Source: Halomonas sp.
GTDB taxonomy: Bacteria; Pseudomonadota; Gammaproteobacteria; Pseudomonadales; Halomonadaceae
DNA: 64,000 nucleotides
NCBI RefSeq assembly: GCF_011050415.1
Contig: NZ_DRFS01000013.1
Coordinates: 152,007 to 216,006 of the forward strand
Direction: 5' to 3'
Both the position numbers and the translations under genes were made by a program. The notes under the pieces were generated by a model that searched no databases, was not told the origin of the DNA, and saw nothing but the letters and a program-made list of their open reading frames with translations. Positions 37,438-47,959 of the stretch are shown here, piece after piece (positions within the stretch are counted from its first letter, which is position 1; each line of letters begins with the position of its first letter).

Positions 37438-37464
37438 CTTGAAAGGCCACCTGCAGCCCCCATT
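37438..37464 (+). promoter_or_regulatory. Heat-shock (sigma-32) promoter of groESL
   Basis: CTTGAAA at 37438-37444 and CCCCATT at 37458-37464 with a 13-base spacer, essentially the consensus sigma-32 promoter. It lies 173 bases upstream of the groES start, leaving an untranslated leader of about 165 bases. Confidence 0.88.
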
Positions 37465-37636
37465 TTTCAGGCAGCACATAAATTCGGTGGCTGACTCTTA
37501 CAGACGCATTCTTGAAGAGCAGTTGCCATTAACAAGGAAGACCGTAAGGTCTTCACTTCTCGCGGCGCAGCAGTCCCACGAGAACTTTTTAGCGAACCGC
37601 CCTACCAGGGCTTCAACCATACTCAGGAGAACGTGA

Positions 37637-37930
37637 ATGAATATCCGTCCTTTGCACGATCGTGTCATCGTCCGTCGCGTTGAAGAAGAGCAGAAAACCG
37701 CTGGCGGCATCGTGCTTCCGGGCAATGCACAAGAGAAACCGACGCGTGGAGAAGTACTTGCTGTCGGTAATGGCCGCATTCTCGAAAATGGCGATGTCCG
37801 TCCTCTCGACGTTAAAGTTGGCGATAACGTGATCTTTAAAGATGGCTACGGTGTCGAGAAACAGAAAGTCGACGGCGAAGAAGTCTTGATCATGAGCGAA
37901 GCCGATATTCTTGCGGTTGTTGAAGGCTAA
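37637..37930 (+). CDS. groES: Co-chaperonin GroES
   Basis: A 97-residue subunit of the heptameric GroES lid. It begins [14 protein letters not shown], has the mobile loop around residues 17-33 ([19 protein letters not shown]) and the roof-forming beta segment, and ends [12 protein letters not shown]. Driven by the sigma-32 promoter upstream and followed 83 bases later by groEL. Confidence 0.98.
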   Translation: MNIRPLHDRVIVRRVEEEQKTAGGIVLPGNAQEKPTRGEVLAVGNGRILENGDVRPLDVKVGDNVIFKDGYGVEKQKVDGEEVLIMSEADILAVVEG

Positions 37931-38001
37931 CAGTCGTTGCTGCTCACATTTGACTGATGAGCACCTCGATTATTTACTTTCACGTTTTGCATTCAATTTA
38001 G

Positions 38002-39657
<1,656 letters not shown>

Positions 39658-39704
39658 TGCACCTCTGAGCCCTCTGCTCAAGACTGCTAGCTAAAAGTAG
39701 TCAC

Positions 39705-39733
39705 CAACAACCCCGCCTTGTGCGGGGTTGTTG
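39705..39733 (+). terminator. Rho-independent terminator after groEL
   Basis: 12-bp stem CAACAACCCCGC / GCGGGGTTGTTG with a 5-base loop, followed by CGTTT. Ends the groESL operon. Confidence 0.85.
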
Positions 39734-39833
39734 CGTTTAAGGTCTGCTGTTTTACGCAGCCTGATACCCCAATGCGCTGGGCTAGCATGGTATCATCGGC
39801 GCGATTTTTTTAAGCTACCGGGTTTATTAGCGC

Positions 39834-40565
39834 ATGTTGCAGCATATCCGTATCGTACTCGTCCAGACCTTCCATCCAGGTAATATTGGGGCTGCCGCTC
39901 GGGCAATGAAAACCATGGGCTTAACTGAGCTTGTACTGGTTAACCCACGTATGTTTCCTGATGAAGAGGCAACGCGATTAGCGGCGGGCGCTACCGATGT
40001 GCTTGAGAACGCACGCGTGGTTAGCTCGTTGGACGAGGCGGTGGTTGACTGCATCCAAGTCGTTGGTGCCAGTGCGCGGCTACGCAGCCTGCCCTTACCA
40101 CATTTTGACGAGCCTGATGAGATGGCGGTAGACGTTATCCAGAATGCACAGACGGCACCGGTGGCATTGGTGTTTGGTCGTGAGCGTTCGGGCCTGACCA
40201 ATGACGAGATTCGATGCTGCACCCATCAGGTGAGTATTCCCGCCAACCCTGACTACGGCATTCTGAATTTATCCCAAGCAGTGCAGATTCTAGCTTATGA
40301 GGTTCACCGTGCTTGGCGAAAAGGTGAAGATAGCGGCTTTGCTTATCAGCGCCCGCTGGAGGCAACGCCGCCCAGCCGGGAACAGTTCTTACACTTTCAG
40401 GCGCATCTGGGGCGTTTAATGCAGGAGAGCGGCTTTTTAACCCAGCCCCATGCGCGCACCGAAGAGCAGCTTCAAGCCCTCTTCGCCCGCGCCCAGCCCA
40501 GTCGCAAAGAGCTTTCGCTGCTGCGTGGGCTATTAAGTGCGTTTGAAAGCCACCTGCCGAAGTAG
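39834..40565 (+). CDS. trmJ: tRNA (cytidine/uridine-32) 2'-O-methyltransferase TrmJ
   Basis: A 243-residue SPOUT methyltransferase acting on position 32 of tRNA. The N-terminal RIVLVQTFHPGNIGAAARAMK is the TrmJ/TrmH signature, and the knot is formed by LVFGRERSGLTNDEI and NLSQAVQILAYE. The C-terminal ~70 residues form the small TrmJ extension. In many relatives trmJ precedes iscR or suhB; here an antiporter follows on the other strand. Confidence 0.93.
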   Translation: MLQHIRIVLVQTFHPGNIGAAARAMKTMGLTELVLVNPRMFPDEEATRLAAGATDVLENARVVSSLDEAVVDCIQVVGASARLRSLPLPHFDEPDEMAVDVIQNAQTAPVALVFGRERSGLTNDEIRCCTHQVSIPANPDYGILNLSQAVQILAYEVHRAWRKGEDSGFAYQRPLEATPPSREQFLHFQAHLGRLMQESGFLTQPHARTEEQLQALFARAQPSRKELSLLRGLLSAFESHLPK

Positions 40566-40586
40566 CCATCTAATCCACCGCGATCA

Positions 40587-40629
40587 AAAAAGGGACAACT
40601 ATTTTGACAGAGAGGGGTTGTCCCTTTTT
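40587..40629 (+). terminator. Bidirectional terminator after trmJ
   Basis: 13-bp stem AAAAAGGGACAAC / GTTGTCCCTTTTT with a 17-base loop; A and T runs at both ends serve both convergent genes. Confidence 0.8.
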
Positions 40630-40674
40630 GTGATTCACAAGCAGTCTTTTAAAACAGTTTTTTAAACTGACGCT

Positions 40675-42018
40675 TTAGAGCATCATCGCAGCCAGCCAGC
40701 CAAAACCGACTAATGGGATGTTGTAGTGCAGAAAAGTTGGCACCACGCTGTCCCACATATGATCGTGCTGACGATCAACGTTAAGCCCAGAGGTTGGCCC
40801 CAAGGTTGAATCAGACGCTGGTGAGCCCGCATCACCCAACGCCGCAGCGGTACCCACCAGCACCACCGTAGCCATCGGTGAAAAGCCAAACTGCACTGCC
40901 AGCGGCACAAAAATCGCAGCAATAATCGGAATAGTCGAGAACGACGAACCAATCCCCAAGGTAATAAATAGACCCACCAGCAGCATCACCAACGCCGCTA
41001 AGCCACGGTTATCACCAAAGATTGCAAACGCCCCTGAGACCAGGGCATCAATTTCGCCGGTGGTTTTCATGACTTCGGCAAAACCCGCCGCTGAAATCAT
41101 AATAAATCCGATCAGCGCCATCATGCGCATACCGCTGGTAAACAGATCGTCCGCTTCGCGCCACTTGAAAATACCACCCAGCGACAGCAATCCAATGCCC
41201 ACCAAGCCGCCTAGGATCATTGAGCCGCTATACAGCTGCAGGCCTAGGGCAGCAACAATCGCCACCCCTGACATCACAAGCCCCAGCATGTGCGGTTTGG
41301 CAGGCGTATGGCCCTCAGAAACATTCGCAGCAATATCCTGGACCTGATAGTCACGGGGGCGTCGATAGCTCCATAGCAGCGCAACCATAAGGCCAATCGC
41401 CATACCGCCGACCGGTATAGCCATGGCCATGGGCACCATCCCACGGGTGATTTCCAACCCCAACGGCTCACCGGCACTATTTAAGTTAGCCAATAGAATA
41501 TCGTTTAGAAAAATTGCCCCAAAGCCCACTGGCAATAGCATGTATGGCGCCGTTAAACCAAACGTTAGCGCGCACGCCACTGCACGTCGATCCAGCCTCA
41601 AACGATTCATCACGGTTAACAGCGGAGGGATCAACACCGGTATAAAAGCGATATGTACCGGGATAGCGTTTTGCGAAGAGATGGCCACCAGCAGAACGGC
41701 CGTTAGCAGCAGCATTTTGACCCGCGCTTGATGTGCCGCGGTCGTTTCCTTGCCTAGCAGCGTTATCAAGCGGTTAGCCAGCATATCCGGCAAGCCAGAG
41801 CGGGAAATAGCCACCGCAAAAGCGCCTAACGTAGCGTAAGCCAGCGCCACCTGGGCGCCACCGCCAACGCCTTCATTAAAAGCATCCAACGTTTGCTCAA
41901 GCGATAAACCACCCACTAACCCACCTACCAAGGCGCCCACCACCAGCGCGAACACCACTGAGACACGCGCCAGCGACAGCGCCACCATCACCAGCACCGC
42001 AAGAATTACTGCATTCAT
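40675..42018 (-). CDS. Na+/H+ antiporter family protein (NhaC/YuiF-like)
   Basis: A 447-residue membrane protein with about 11-12 helices from end to end. The repeated small-residue helices, the segment beginning [16 protein letters not shown], and the C-terminal [19 protein letters not shown] loop are those of the Na+/H+ antiporter family that includes Bacillus YuiF and amino-acid exchangers. The ion or solute moved is not decided by sequence. It is divergent from the GntP-family permease with a 207-base gap. Confidence 0.78.
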   Translation of the reverse strand: MNAVILAVLVMVALSLARVSVVFALVVGALVGGLVGGLSLEQTLDAFNEGVGGGAQVALAYATLGAFAVAISRSGLPDMLANRLITLLGKETTAAHQARVKMLLLTAVLLVAISSQNAIPVHIAFIPVLIPPLLTVMNRLRLDRRAVACALTFGLTAPYMLLPVGFGAIFLNDILLANLNSAGEPLGLEITRGMVPMAMAIPVGGMAIGLMVALLWSYRRPRDYQVQDIAANVSEGHTPAKPHMLGLVMSGVAIVAALGLQLYSGSMILGGLVGIGLLSLGGIFKWREADDLFTSGMRMMALIGFIMISAAGFAEVMKTTGEIDALVSGAFAIFGDNRGLAALVMLLVGLFITLGIGSSFSTIPIIAAIFVPLAVQFGFSPMATVVLVGTAAALGDAGSPASDSTLGPTSGLNVDRQHDHMWDSVVPTFLHYNIPLVGFGWLAAMML

Positions 42019-42225
42019 GGAAATCCCTAGAGCTATTAAGAGGTCATTAACGGCGAAGGGAGCGGATGTTAGCAGATTAAAACGGCAAACCTAAGACTAA
42101 GGTTTACCCTTAACGCATTGCTACTTTAGTCGTGGCGCTCTTGCTGCGGCGCATCATGCTGCCTACCATCTCCTCTTTTGCATATATCCGGCATTCACTA
42201 CTTTACTCTTCGCTTAGGAGCTCGC

Positions 42226-43620
42226 ATGAGCATACTTGCCATTGTTATATCCCTGCTGCTATTGATGTTCCTTGCTTATCGAGGAATTTCGGTACTGCTG
42301 CTGGCACCACTGATGGCGAGTTTAGCGGTGCTGCTTTCAGGGGACGCCGCGTTTTTACTGCCGATCTACACCGATACCTTTATGAGCGCCCTGGGTAACT
42401 ACGTTATCCAATTCTTCCCGCTGTTTTTGTTAGGCGCTCTGTTTGGGCAACTAATGGCCGACTCCGGCGCTGCCCAATCGATTGCCAACGGCATCGTCAA
42501 AAAACTTGGCACTCATCATGTTGTGCTAACCGTGGTCATGGCCTGCGCAATCTTGACCTATGGGGGCGTATCGCTATTCGTGGTTGCGTTCGCCATTTAC
42601 CCCATTAGTCGTGAGCTGTTTCGCAGCGCCAATGTGCCAAAGCGCTTGATCCCAGCCTCGATTGCGCTGGGCGCCTTCACCTTCACCATGACCGCGCTGC
42701 CCGGCACACCGGCAATACAGAATGCGATTCCCATCCCCTATTTCGAAACCAACAGCTTTGCTGCCCCTGGCCTCGGCATTATCGCCGGGCTGATCATGCT
42801 GGGTTTGGGTACTTTTTACCTACAATCACGGGTCAAAAAAGCGGCTCAAAACGGCGAAGGCTATGGCCAGCACACCGAGCGTGAAGCGGATGCTAATGAG
42901 GAAGAAGTACCTACCACCAGCATGCCGCTATGGCTGGCCCTTATACCGATCATCATGGTAATTGGTTTGAATGCGCTGTTTACTTACGGGATATTTCCGG
43001 CCATCGATTTAAGCTTCATTAGCGAAGAGTTTGAAAACGTTTCTCCGTCAGGCCAAAGCGGACTGTGGGCTATTTTGATCGCGCTGCTAAGTGCATCTGC
43101 GTGGCTAATGATTACCCGCTGGAACCACTGGCAGGATCTTAAGGCCACTGTCAACAAAGGCTGCTTTGGCTCACTCTTGCCTATTTTCAATACCGCGTCA
43201 GAAGTAGGCTACGGCGCCGTGATTGCCAGCATGGCGGGCTTTGCGATCATCCGCGATACGGTACTGACGGCTTATCCAAACAATCCGCTGATTTCAGAAG
43301 CCATGGCGATGAGTGTGCTGGCGGGTATCACTGGATCCTCGTCAGGCGGGCTTTCAATCGCGCTAGAAACTCTTGGCAGCGAATACCTGGCCATGGCTCA
43401 AGAGGCAGGAATTAACCCCGAGTTAATGCACCGCGTGGCGACACTGGCAGCAGGCGGCATGGACACCCTTCCCCACTCAGGCGCCGTCATCACGTTGTTG
43501 GCGATTTGTGGTCTGACCCATCGCCAATCCTATGGCAACGTCGCCATGGTGACCATTGCTCTGCCAGTCTTTGCGCTGATTAGCGTCATTACGCTGGGTA
43601 CACTATTTGGTAGCTTCTAA
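42226..43620 (+). CDS. GntP family permease
   Basis: A 464-residue polytopic protein of the GntP/hydroxy-acid permease class. Typical segments are the helix beginning FFPLFLLGALFGQLM, YGGVSLFVVAFAIYP and the loop FTFTMTALPGTPAIQNAIP. A second conserved hairpin is ITGSSSGGLSIALETLG, and MDTLPHSGAVITLL lies near the C-terminus. Substrates in this family are gluconate and other hydroxy or short keto acids such as 3-hydroxybutyrate; which one is transported here is unknown. TTAGGAG precedes ATG 42226. Confidence 0.85.
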   Translation: MSILAIVISLLLLMFLAYRGISVLLLAPLMASLAVLLSGDAAFLLPIYTDTFMSALGNYVIQFFPLFLLGALFGQLMADSGAAQSIANGIVKKLGTHHVVLTVVMACAILTYGGVSLFVVAFAIYPISRELFRSANVPKRLIPASIALGAFTFTMTALPGTPAIQNAIPIPYFETNSFAAPGLGIIAGLIMLGLGTFYLQSRVKKAAQNGEGYGQHTEREADANEEEVPTTSMPLWLALIPIIMVIGLNALFTYGIFPAIDLSFISEEFENVSPSGQSGLWAILIALLSASAWLMITRWNHWQDLKATVNKGCFGSLLPIFNTASEVGYGAVIASMAGFAIIRDTVLTAYPNNPLISEAMAMSVLAGITGSSSGGLSIALETLGSEYLAMAQEAGINPELMHRVATLAAGGMDTLPHSGAVITLLAICGLTHRQSYGNVAMVTIALPVFALISVITLGTLFGSF

Positions 43621-43678
43621 AAGCGCATAGTGCATGCGATAGTGAGCTAACGATAAGCCTGCAAATAAAGAGAACACC

Positions 43679-44887
43679 ATGGCGCTCGTTCGCAACCATG
43701 CCCTGCTATTAATTGTATTAGGAAGTTTAGTGATCTCCACAGCCATGGGTTTACGCCATGGCTTTGGTCTTTTTATGGAGCCTCTCAGCAGCGACCTGGG
43801 CTGGGGGCGCGGCGTATTTGCCTTTGCTATCGCCCTGCAAAACTTAGTGTGGGGCTTATCGCAACCTTTTACCGGTGCGCTAGCAGACCGCTTTGGCGCG
43901 GCTAAAATTATCGTTGTGGGTGGTTTGCTCTATGCGCTAGGCCTGATGTTTATGAGCCTTTCCACCTCGGCCCTCGGGATGACGGTGAGTGCCGGGCTGC
44001 TGATTGGCCTTGGCCTTTCGGGTACCACGTTCTCGGTGATCCTTGGCGCCGTTGGCCGTGCAGTGGTGCCTGAAAAACGCAGCATGGCCATGGGGATCGT
44101 CAGTGCCGCCGGCTCATTTGGACAATTTGCCATGCTGCCCGGTACTCTGGGCTTGATTGAGTGGCTGGGCTGGGCGGCTGCGTTTATGGCGATGGCAGCG
44201 ATTGCCACTATTATCATTCCGTTGGGGGCCATGCTGCGTGATAAACCCTCGGCCAAAACATCCTCCGACTTAAGCCTTAAAGATGCGCTTAACGAAGCAG
44301 CAGGGCAAAAAGGCTTCTGGCTGCTCTGTTTAGGTTTTTTTGTTTGCGGCTTTCAGGTGGTGTTTATTGCCGTACACCTACCCGGCTACTTATTTGATAA
44401 GGGGCTTGCTGTGCAGGTGGGCACTACGGTGCTGGCCTTAGTCGGCCTATTTAATATTGTGGGTACCTACACGGCGGGCTGGATGGGCGGCATCTGGTCC
44501 AAGCCCAAGTTGCTAACCTGGATTTATTTGATACGCGGTGTAGTCATTACCGCGTTTGTTTTTTTACCACTGAGCCCTATCAGCGCTTACCTGTTTGGGA
44601 TCATCATGGGTCTGCTCTGGCTCTCTACCGTGCCGCTAACTAACGGCATCGTGGCGTCAGTTTTTGGTGTTCGCCACCTCTCGATGCTGGGCGGTATTGT
44701 ATTTCTGTTTCATCAGCTAGGCTCCTTTATGGGCGTTTGGTTGGGCGGCTATTTTTATGATCTTACCGGCAACTACAACACCGTATGGAAAATTGCCATT
44801 GTTCTCTCCCTCGTGGCAGCTGCACTACACTGGTATATCAGTGAAAAACCCCTTGAGCGCAGCACATTAACCAAGGTGATGCCATGA
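43679..44887 (+). CDS. MFS transporter
   Basis: A 402-residue major facilitator with 12 predicted helices. The conserved loop 2-3 motif is GALADRFGAAKI at about residues 62-73. RHGFGLFMEPLSSDLGWGRG is characteristic of the monocarboxylate/oxalate-like branch. The stop overlaps the start of a 42-residue single-helix protein as ATGA. Substrate not assigned; a carboxylate is plausible given the neighbouring GntP and acetate genes. Confidence 0.85.
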   Translation: MALVRNHALLLIVLGSLVISTAMGLRHGFGLFMEPLSSDLGWGRGVFAFAIALQNLVWGLSQPFTGALADRFGAAKIIVVGGLLYALGLMFMSLSTSALGMTVSAGLLIGLGLSGTTFSVILGAVGRAVVPEKRSMAMGIVSAAGSFGQFAMLPGTLGLIEWLGWAAAFMAMAAIATIIIPLGAMLRDKPSAKTSSDLSLKDALNEAAGQKGFWLLCLGFFVCGFQVVFIAVHLPGYLFDKGLAVQVGTTVLALVGLFNIVGTYTAGWMGGIWSKPKLLTWIYLIRGVVITAFVFLPLSPISAYLFGIIMGLLWLSTVPLTNGIVASVFGVRHLSMLGGIVFLFHQLGSFMGVWLGGYFYDLTGNYNTVWKIAIVLSLVAAALHWYISEKPLERSTLTKVMP

Positions 44888-45012
44888 GCGCCACTAAAAC
44901 GATTAGCGCGGTGATAGTCGCCGCCGCCCTGCTTGGCGGCTTAGCCTTCGCCTGGTGGGGCTGGCAAAACCTCGACCCTTCGCTGCTGCTATTTGGCAGT
45001 CGGTTATGCTGA
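44884..45012 (+). CDS. 42-residue single-helix membrane protein coupled to the MFS gene
   Basis: ATG 44884 overlaps the MFS stop (ATGA) and the frame runs to TGA at 45010-45012. Residues 7-29 form one strong membrane helix (ISAVIVAAALLGGLAFAWW), followed by a short tail. The coupling and clear helix suggest a real small protein, perhaps an accessory subunit of the transporter. It ends 12 bases before the 3' end of the convergent ackA. Confidence 0.6.
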   Translation: MSATKTISAVIVAAALLGGLAFAWWGWQNLDPSLLLFGSRLC

Positions 45013-45024
45013 GTACGATTAAGA

Positions 45025-46224
45025 TCATGGCAGAGCGAGTAACTGTAGCGAGTGCCAGGCAATCATCCTTGCTTCATCGGTAGGGATTACCCAGGCGCCT
45101 AAACGGCTTGACGGCTTAGAAATACAAGGGCCATGCTGTGCATTGGCATCGCTATCAAGCTCTGCCCCCAACCATGTGCATCGGCTGACTACCCGCGAAC
45201 GTACCTCTGCCGCATGCTCGCCAATCCCTGCGGTAAAAATCAATTGATCCACTCCACCCAAATCAGCGGCAAGCCCGCCTATTTCATGGGCAATACGATG
45301 GCAATATAGCTCAATCGCTTCATCGGCCTCTTTGGCGCTACTCGCAAGCAACACTTGCATGTCGCCACTAATCCCCGACACCCCGAGTAGCCCTGAACGC
45401 CGATAAAGCAGGTCACTTACCTCAGCGGTGCTCATTCCCTCATGCTCTAGCAGGTGCAAGACAAGCCCCGGATCTAAGCTGCCGGAGCGGGTTCCCATCG
45501 GCAAACCCTCAACGGCACTAAAGCCCATGGTGGATGCCACACTCTGACCATCTTTAAGGCCGCAAAGGCTTGCACCGTTTCCTAAATGGGCAACGATCAC
45601 TCGGCCATGAGGCATTTCGGGCGGCAAGTAATCAGCCAGCACGCACTTAATGTATTCATAAGAAAGCCCATGAAAGCCATAACGGAGTAAGCCCCGTTCG
45701 CTAAGAGCACGAGGAAGCGCATAGCGGCGAATCATTTCTGACTGCCTGGCATGGAACGCCGTATCAAAGCAGGCGATCTGCGGCACGTCGGGAAGCTGTT
45801 TGCGCAGCTGCCGTATCGGTGCCAAACAATAAGGCTGGTGAAGAGGTGCTAGCGGGCCTAACTCTTCTAGCGCTTCCACCTGGTCATCATTAATGATTTG
45901 AGGTGCCAGAAAATCGCGTCCACCGTGTACCACGCGATGGCCGACCCCTATGAGTTCAAACTCATTTTCGCGCTTGGATAACCAAACACAAAGCTGGGAG
46001 AGCGCATCATTGTGGTCTTGAGCGGGCTTTAATCCAGTGTTGAGCAACGCCGCCCCAACATCGTTGTGCAGAGTGACATTTGACTGTCCCCCGCCCAGTC
46101 CTGAAAAATGCCCTGAATAGTGCAGCTTAAGCGCCGCGAGCGTGAGGTCTTTATGGCTAGCGTGGCTGAACAGCGCAAACTTGATGCTTGATGAACCGCT
46201 ATTAACGACCAATATATCGCTCAC
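45025..46224 (-). CDS. ackA: Acetate kinase
   Basis: A 399-residue acetokinase interconverting acetyl phosphate and acetate with ATP. Motifs are ILVVNSGSSSIKFALF at the N-terminus, VGHRVVHGG, and VAHLGNGASLCGL. The start is GTG at 46224 with AAGGAG eight bases before it; that site overlaps the stop of the upstream Pta fusion gene, so the two are coupled. Confidence 0.93.
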   Translation of the reverse strand: MSDILVVNSGSSSIKFALFSHASHKDLTLAALKLHYSGHFSGLGGGQSNVTLHNDVGAALLNTGLKPAQDHNDALSQLCVWLSKRENEFELIGVGHRVVHGGRDFLAPQIINDDQVEALEELGPLAPLHQPYCLAPIRQLRKQLPDVPQIACFDTAFHARQSEMIRRYALPRALSERGLLRYGFHGLSYEYIKCVLADYLPPEMPHGRVIVAHLGNGASLCGLKDGQSVASTMGFSAVEGLPMGTRSGSLDPGLVLHLLEHEGMSTAEVSDLLYRRSGLLGVSGISGDMQVLLASSAKEADEAIELYCHRIAHEIGGLAADLGGVDQLIFTAGIGEHAAEVRSRVVSRCTWLGAELDSDANAQHGPCISKPSSRLGAWVIPTDEARMIAWHSLQLLALP

Positions 46225-46227
46225 ATG

Positions 46228-47649
46228 CTACTCCTTGTTCGTAGCATCTTTTTGGCGCTGCTGAAAATCAGCGACGATAAGAGCCAAGGCACAGGAGGCC
46301 ATCCGAGTTAAAGCGTCATCAGAACGGCTGGTAAGCACAATAGGCACACTCGCCCCCATTACCAACCCAGCCCCGGTTGCATCGGCCAAGTGGGTTAGCT
46401 GCTTCATGAGAATATTGGCGGATTCCAAATCGGGAGCGAGCAGAATATCCGCTTTTCCGGCTACGTCTGAACGAATCCCTTTGGTTTTTGCCGCCGCCTC
46501 TGAAATAGCATTATCAAAGGCCAATGGGCCATCTAAGGTGCCCCCCACAATTTGCCCCCGTTCCGCCATCTTGCATAGCGCAGCCGCATCAAGCGTGGAA
46601 GCAATATTCGGGTTGATGGTTTCTACCGCCGACAAAATCGCCACGTTAGGGTTTTTATTGCCCAGTGCATGGGCCAAGTCGATGGCGTTTTGAATGATGT
46701 CACGCTTTTGGGTTAACCCAGGCTTAATATTAATGGCCGCATCCGTTACTAGCAGCGGTCGCGGGTAGGTCGGCACATCCAAAGCCATCACATGGCTAAT
46801 GCACCGCTCGGTGCGCAGCCCACCTTCACGCTTGACGACCGCCTGCATCAACTCATCGGTATGCAGGGCGCCTTTCATAAGGGCACTTACCTGGCCTTGA
46901 TGAGTAAGTTCTACAGCCTTATCAGCCGCCGCATGACTGTGGGGCGTATCGATGAGTTCAAAGTCTGAAATATCGAGTTCATATTTCTCTGCCGCGGCCG
47001 TTATCTTACCTTTGGGCCCCACCAGCACCGGAATAATCAGCCGCTGCTGAGCGGCTTCAACGGCTCCCAGCAGCGAGCTCTCATCAACAGGATGCACCAC
47101 GGCCATGCGAATGGGCTCTGGGTGGTCAGCGGCGCTCAATATCTCGTGCAGCCTGCCACGCCCTGCCAAGCGCACGGTGGGCATGATGGCTCTCGGCATT
47201 TTGACTTTTTGGGTAGGTGCCATCACTTGAGCCTCCCCCTCAATCACCACTTCACCATCCTGGTTTTGACACAGGCAGGCGAAAGTCACCACGTACTTGT
47301 CGCTGTTTTTTTCAGTCACACGTACGCTAACCTTCAATACGTCGCCTAAAGTGACAGGCGCTTTAAAGCGAAGTGTTTGGCCAACATATATCGTACCAGG
47401 GCCAGGCAACTGGGTGCCCAACACGGTTGAAATCAGTGCGCCCCCCCACATACCGTGGGCAATCACCTCATGAAAGCGAGTGCTTTTGGCAAAGTCTTCA
47501 TCCAGGTGCGAAGGATTCACATCGCCAGACATGATGGCAAATAGCTTGATATCCTCCATGGTCAAACGCTTCTTTAAGAAAGCTTCATCACCTACCGCAA
47601 TCTCATCGAAAGTGCGGTTCTCGATAATGTTGTTATCACGCTCATCCAT
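46228..47649 (-). CDS. MaoC-like hydratase/phosphate acetyltransferase fusion
   Basis: A 473-residue two-domain protein. Residues about 10-150 are a MaoC hot-dog domain with the hydratase motif SGDVNPSHLDEDFA and HGMWGGALIST. Residues about 165-470 are a phosphotransacetylase/phosphotransbutyrylase domain (VHPVDESSLLGAVEAA, MKGALHTDELM, GPLAFDNAIS). Such fusions are known in several proteobacteria. Together with ackA three bases downstream it converts acyl-CoA to acyl phosphate and then to acid plus ATP. The hydratase half hints at hydroxybutyryl- or crotonyl-CoA as an additional substrate. Confidence 0.9.
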   Translation of the reverse strand: MDERDNNIIENRTFDEIAVGDEAFLKKRLTMEDIKLFAIMSGDVNPSHLDEDFAKSTRFHEVIAHGMWGGALISTVLGTQLPGPGTIYVGQTLRFKAPVTLGDVLKVSVRVTEKNSDKYVVTFACLCQNQDGEVVIEGEAQVMAPTQKVKMPRAIMPTVRLAGRGRLHEILSAADHPEPIRMAVVHPVDESSLLGAVEAAQQRLIIPVLVGPKGKITAAAEKYELDISDFELIDTPHSHAAADKAVELTHQGQVSALMKGALHTDELMQAVVKREGGLRTERCISHVMALDVPTYPRPLLVTDAAINIKPGLTQKRDIIQNAIDLAHALGNKNPNVAILSAVETINPNIASTLDAAALCKMAERGQIVGGTLDGPLAFDNAISEAAAKTKGIRSDVAGKADILLAPDLESANILMKQLTHLADATGAGLVMGASVPIVLTSRSDDALTRMASCALALIVADFQQRQKDATNKE

Positions 47650-47959
47650 TGCTCTACTCCCTGTAGCTTGTTGAAAACTGACGCGCCAATTTGTAGCGAA
47701 TGCGAGGCTAATGAGCTGAAAAAGAGTTACGTTTGGGAAACAAGTTTGTTGAGCATTTGCAGCTTTTCTAGCGACCAGCCCTATTAATTTAAATAGAAAG
47801 ATACTCAGCTACCTTGCTCCAGCTCAGTCATACCATCGAAAAACGAGCATCTTGCCAACATTAACTGTCTGGAGTTCTTTAAAAACGTAAAATAGGAAGA
47901 ACTGTATATGTTCAATTTATTCTGCTTTCAATGATGTTTTATCCAAGGATTTCATACCG
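47650..47959 (+). other. Divergent intergenic region upstream of the Pta fusion and CPA2 genes
   Basis: 310 bases with promoters for two divergent genes. A+T-rich stretches occur near 47780-47800 and 47880-47950; I see no convincing operator or RNA element. Confidence 0.35.

Noticed and set aside
41423..41731. Plus-strand 102-residue frame inside the antiporter gene
   Set aside because: Polar, low-complexity translation opposite an intact 12-helix transporter; a typical shadow.
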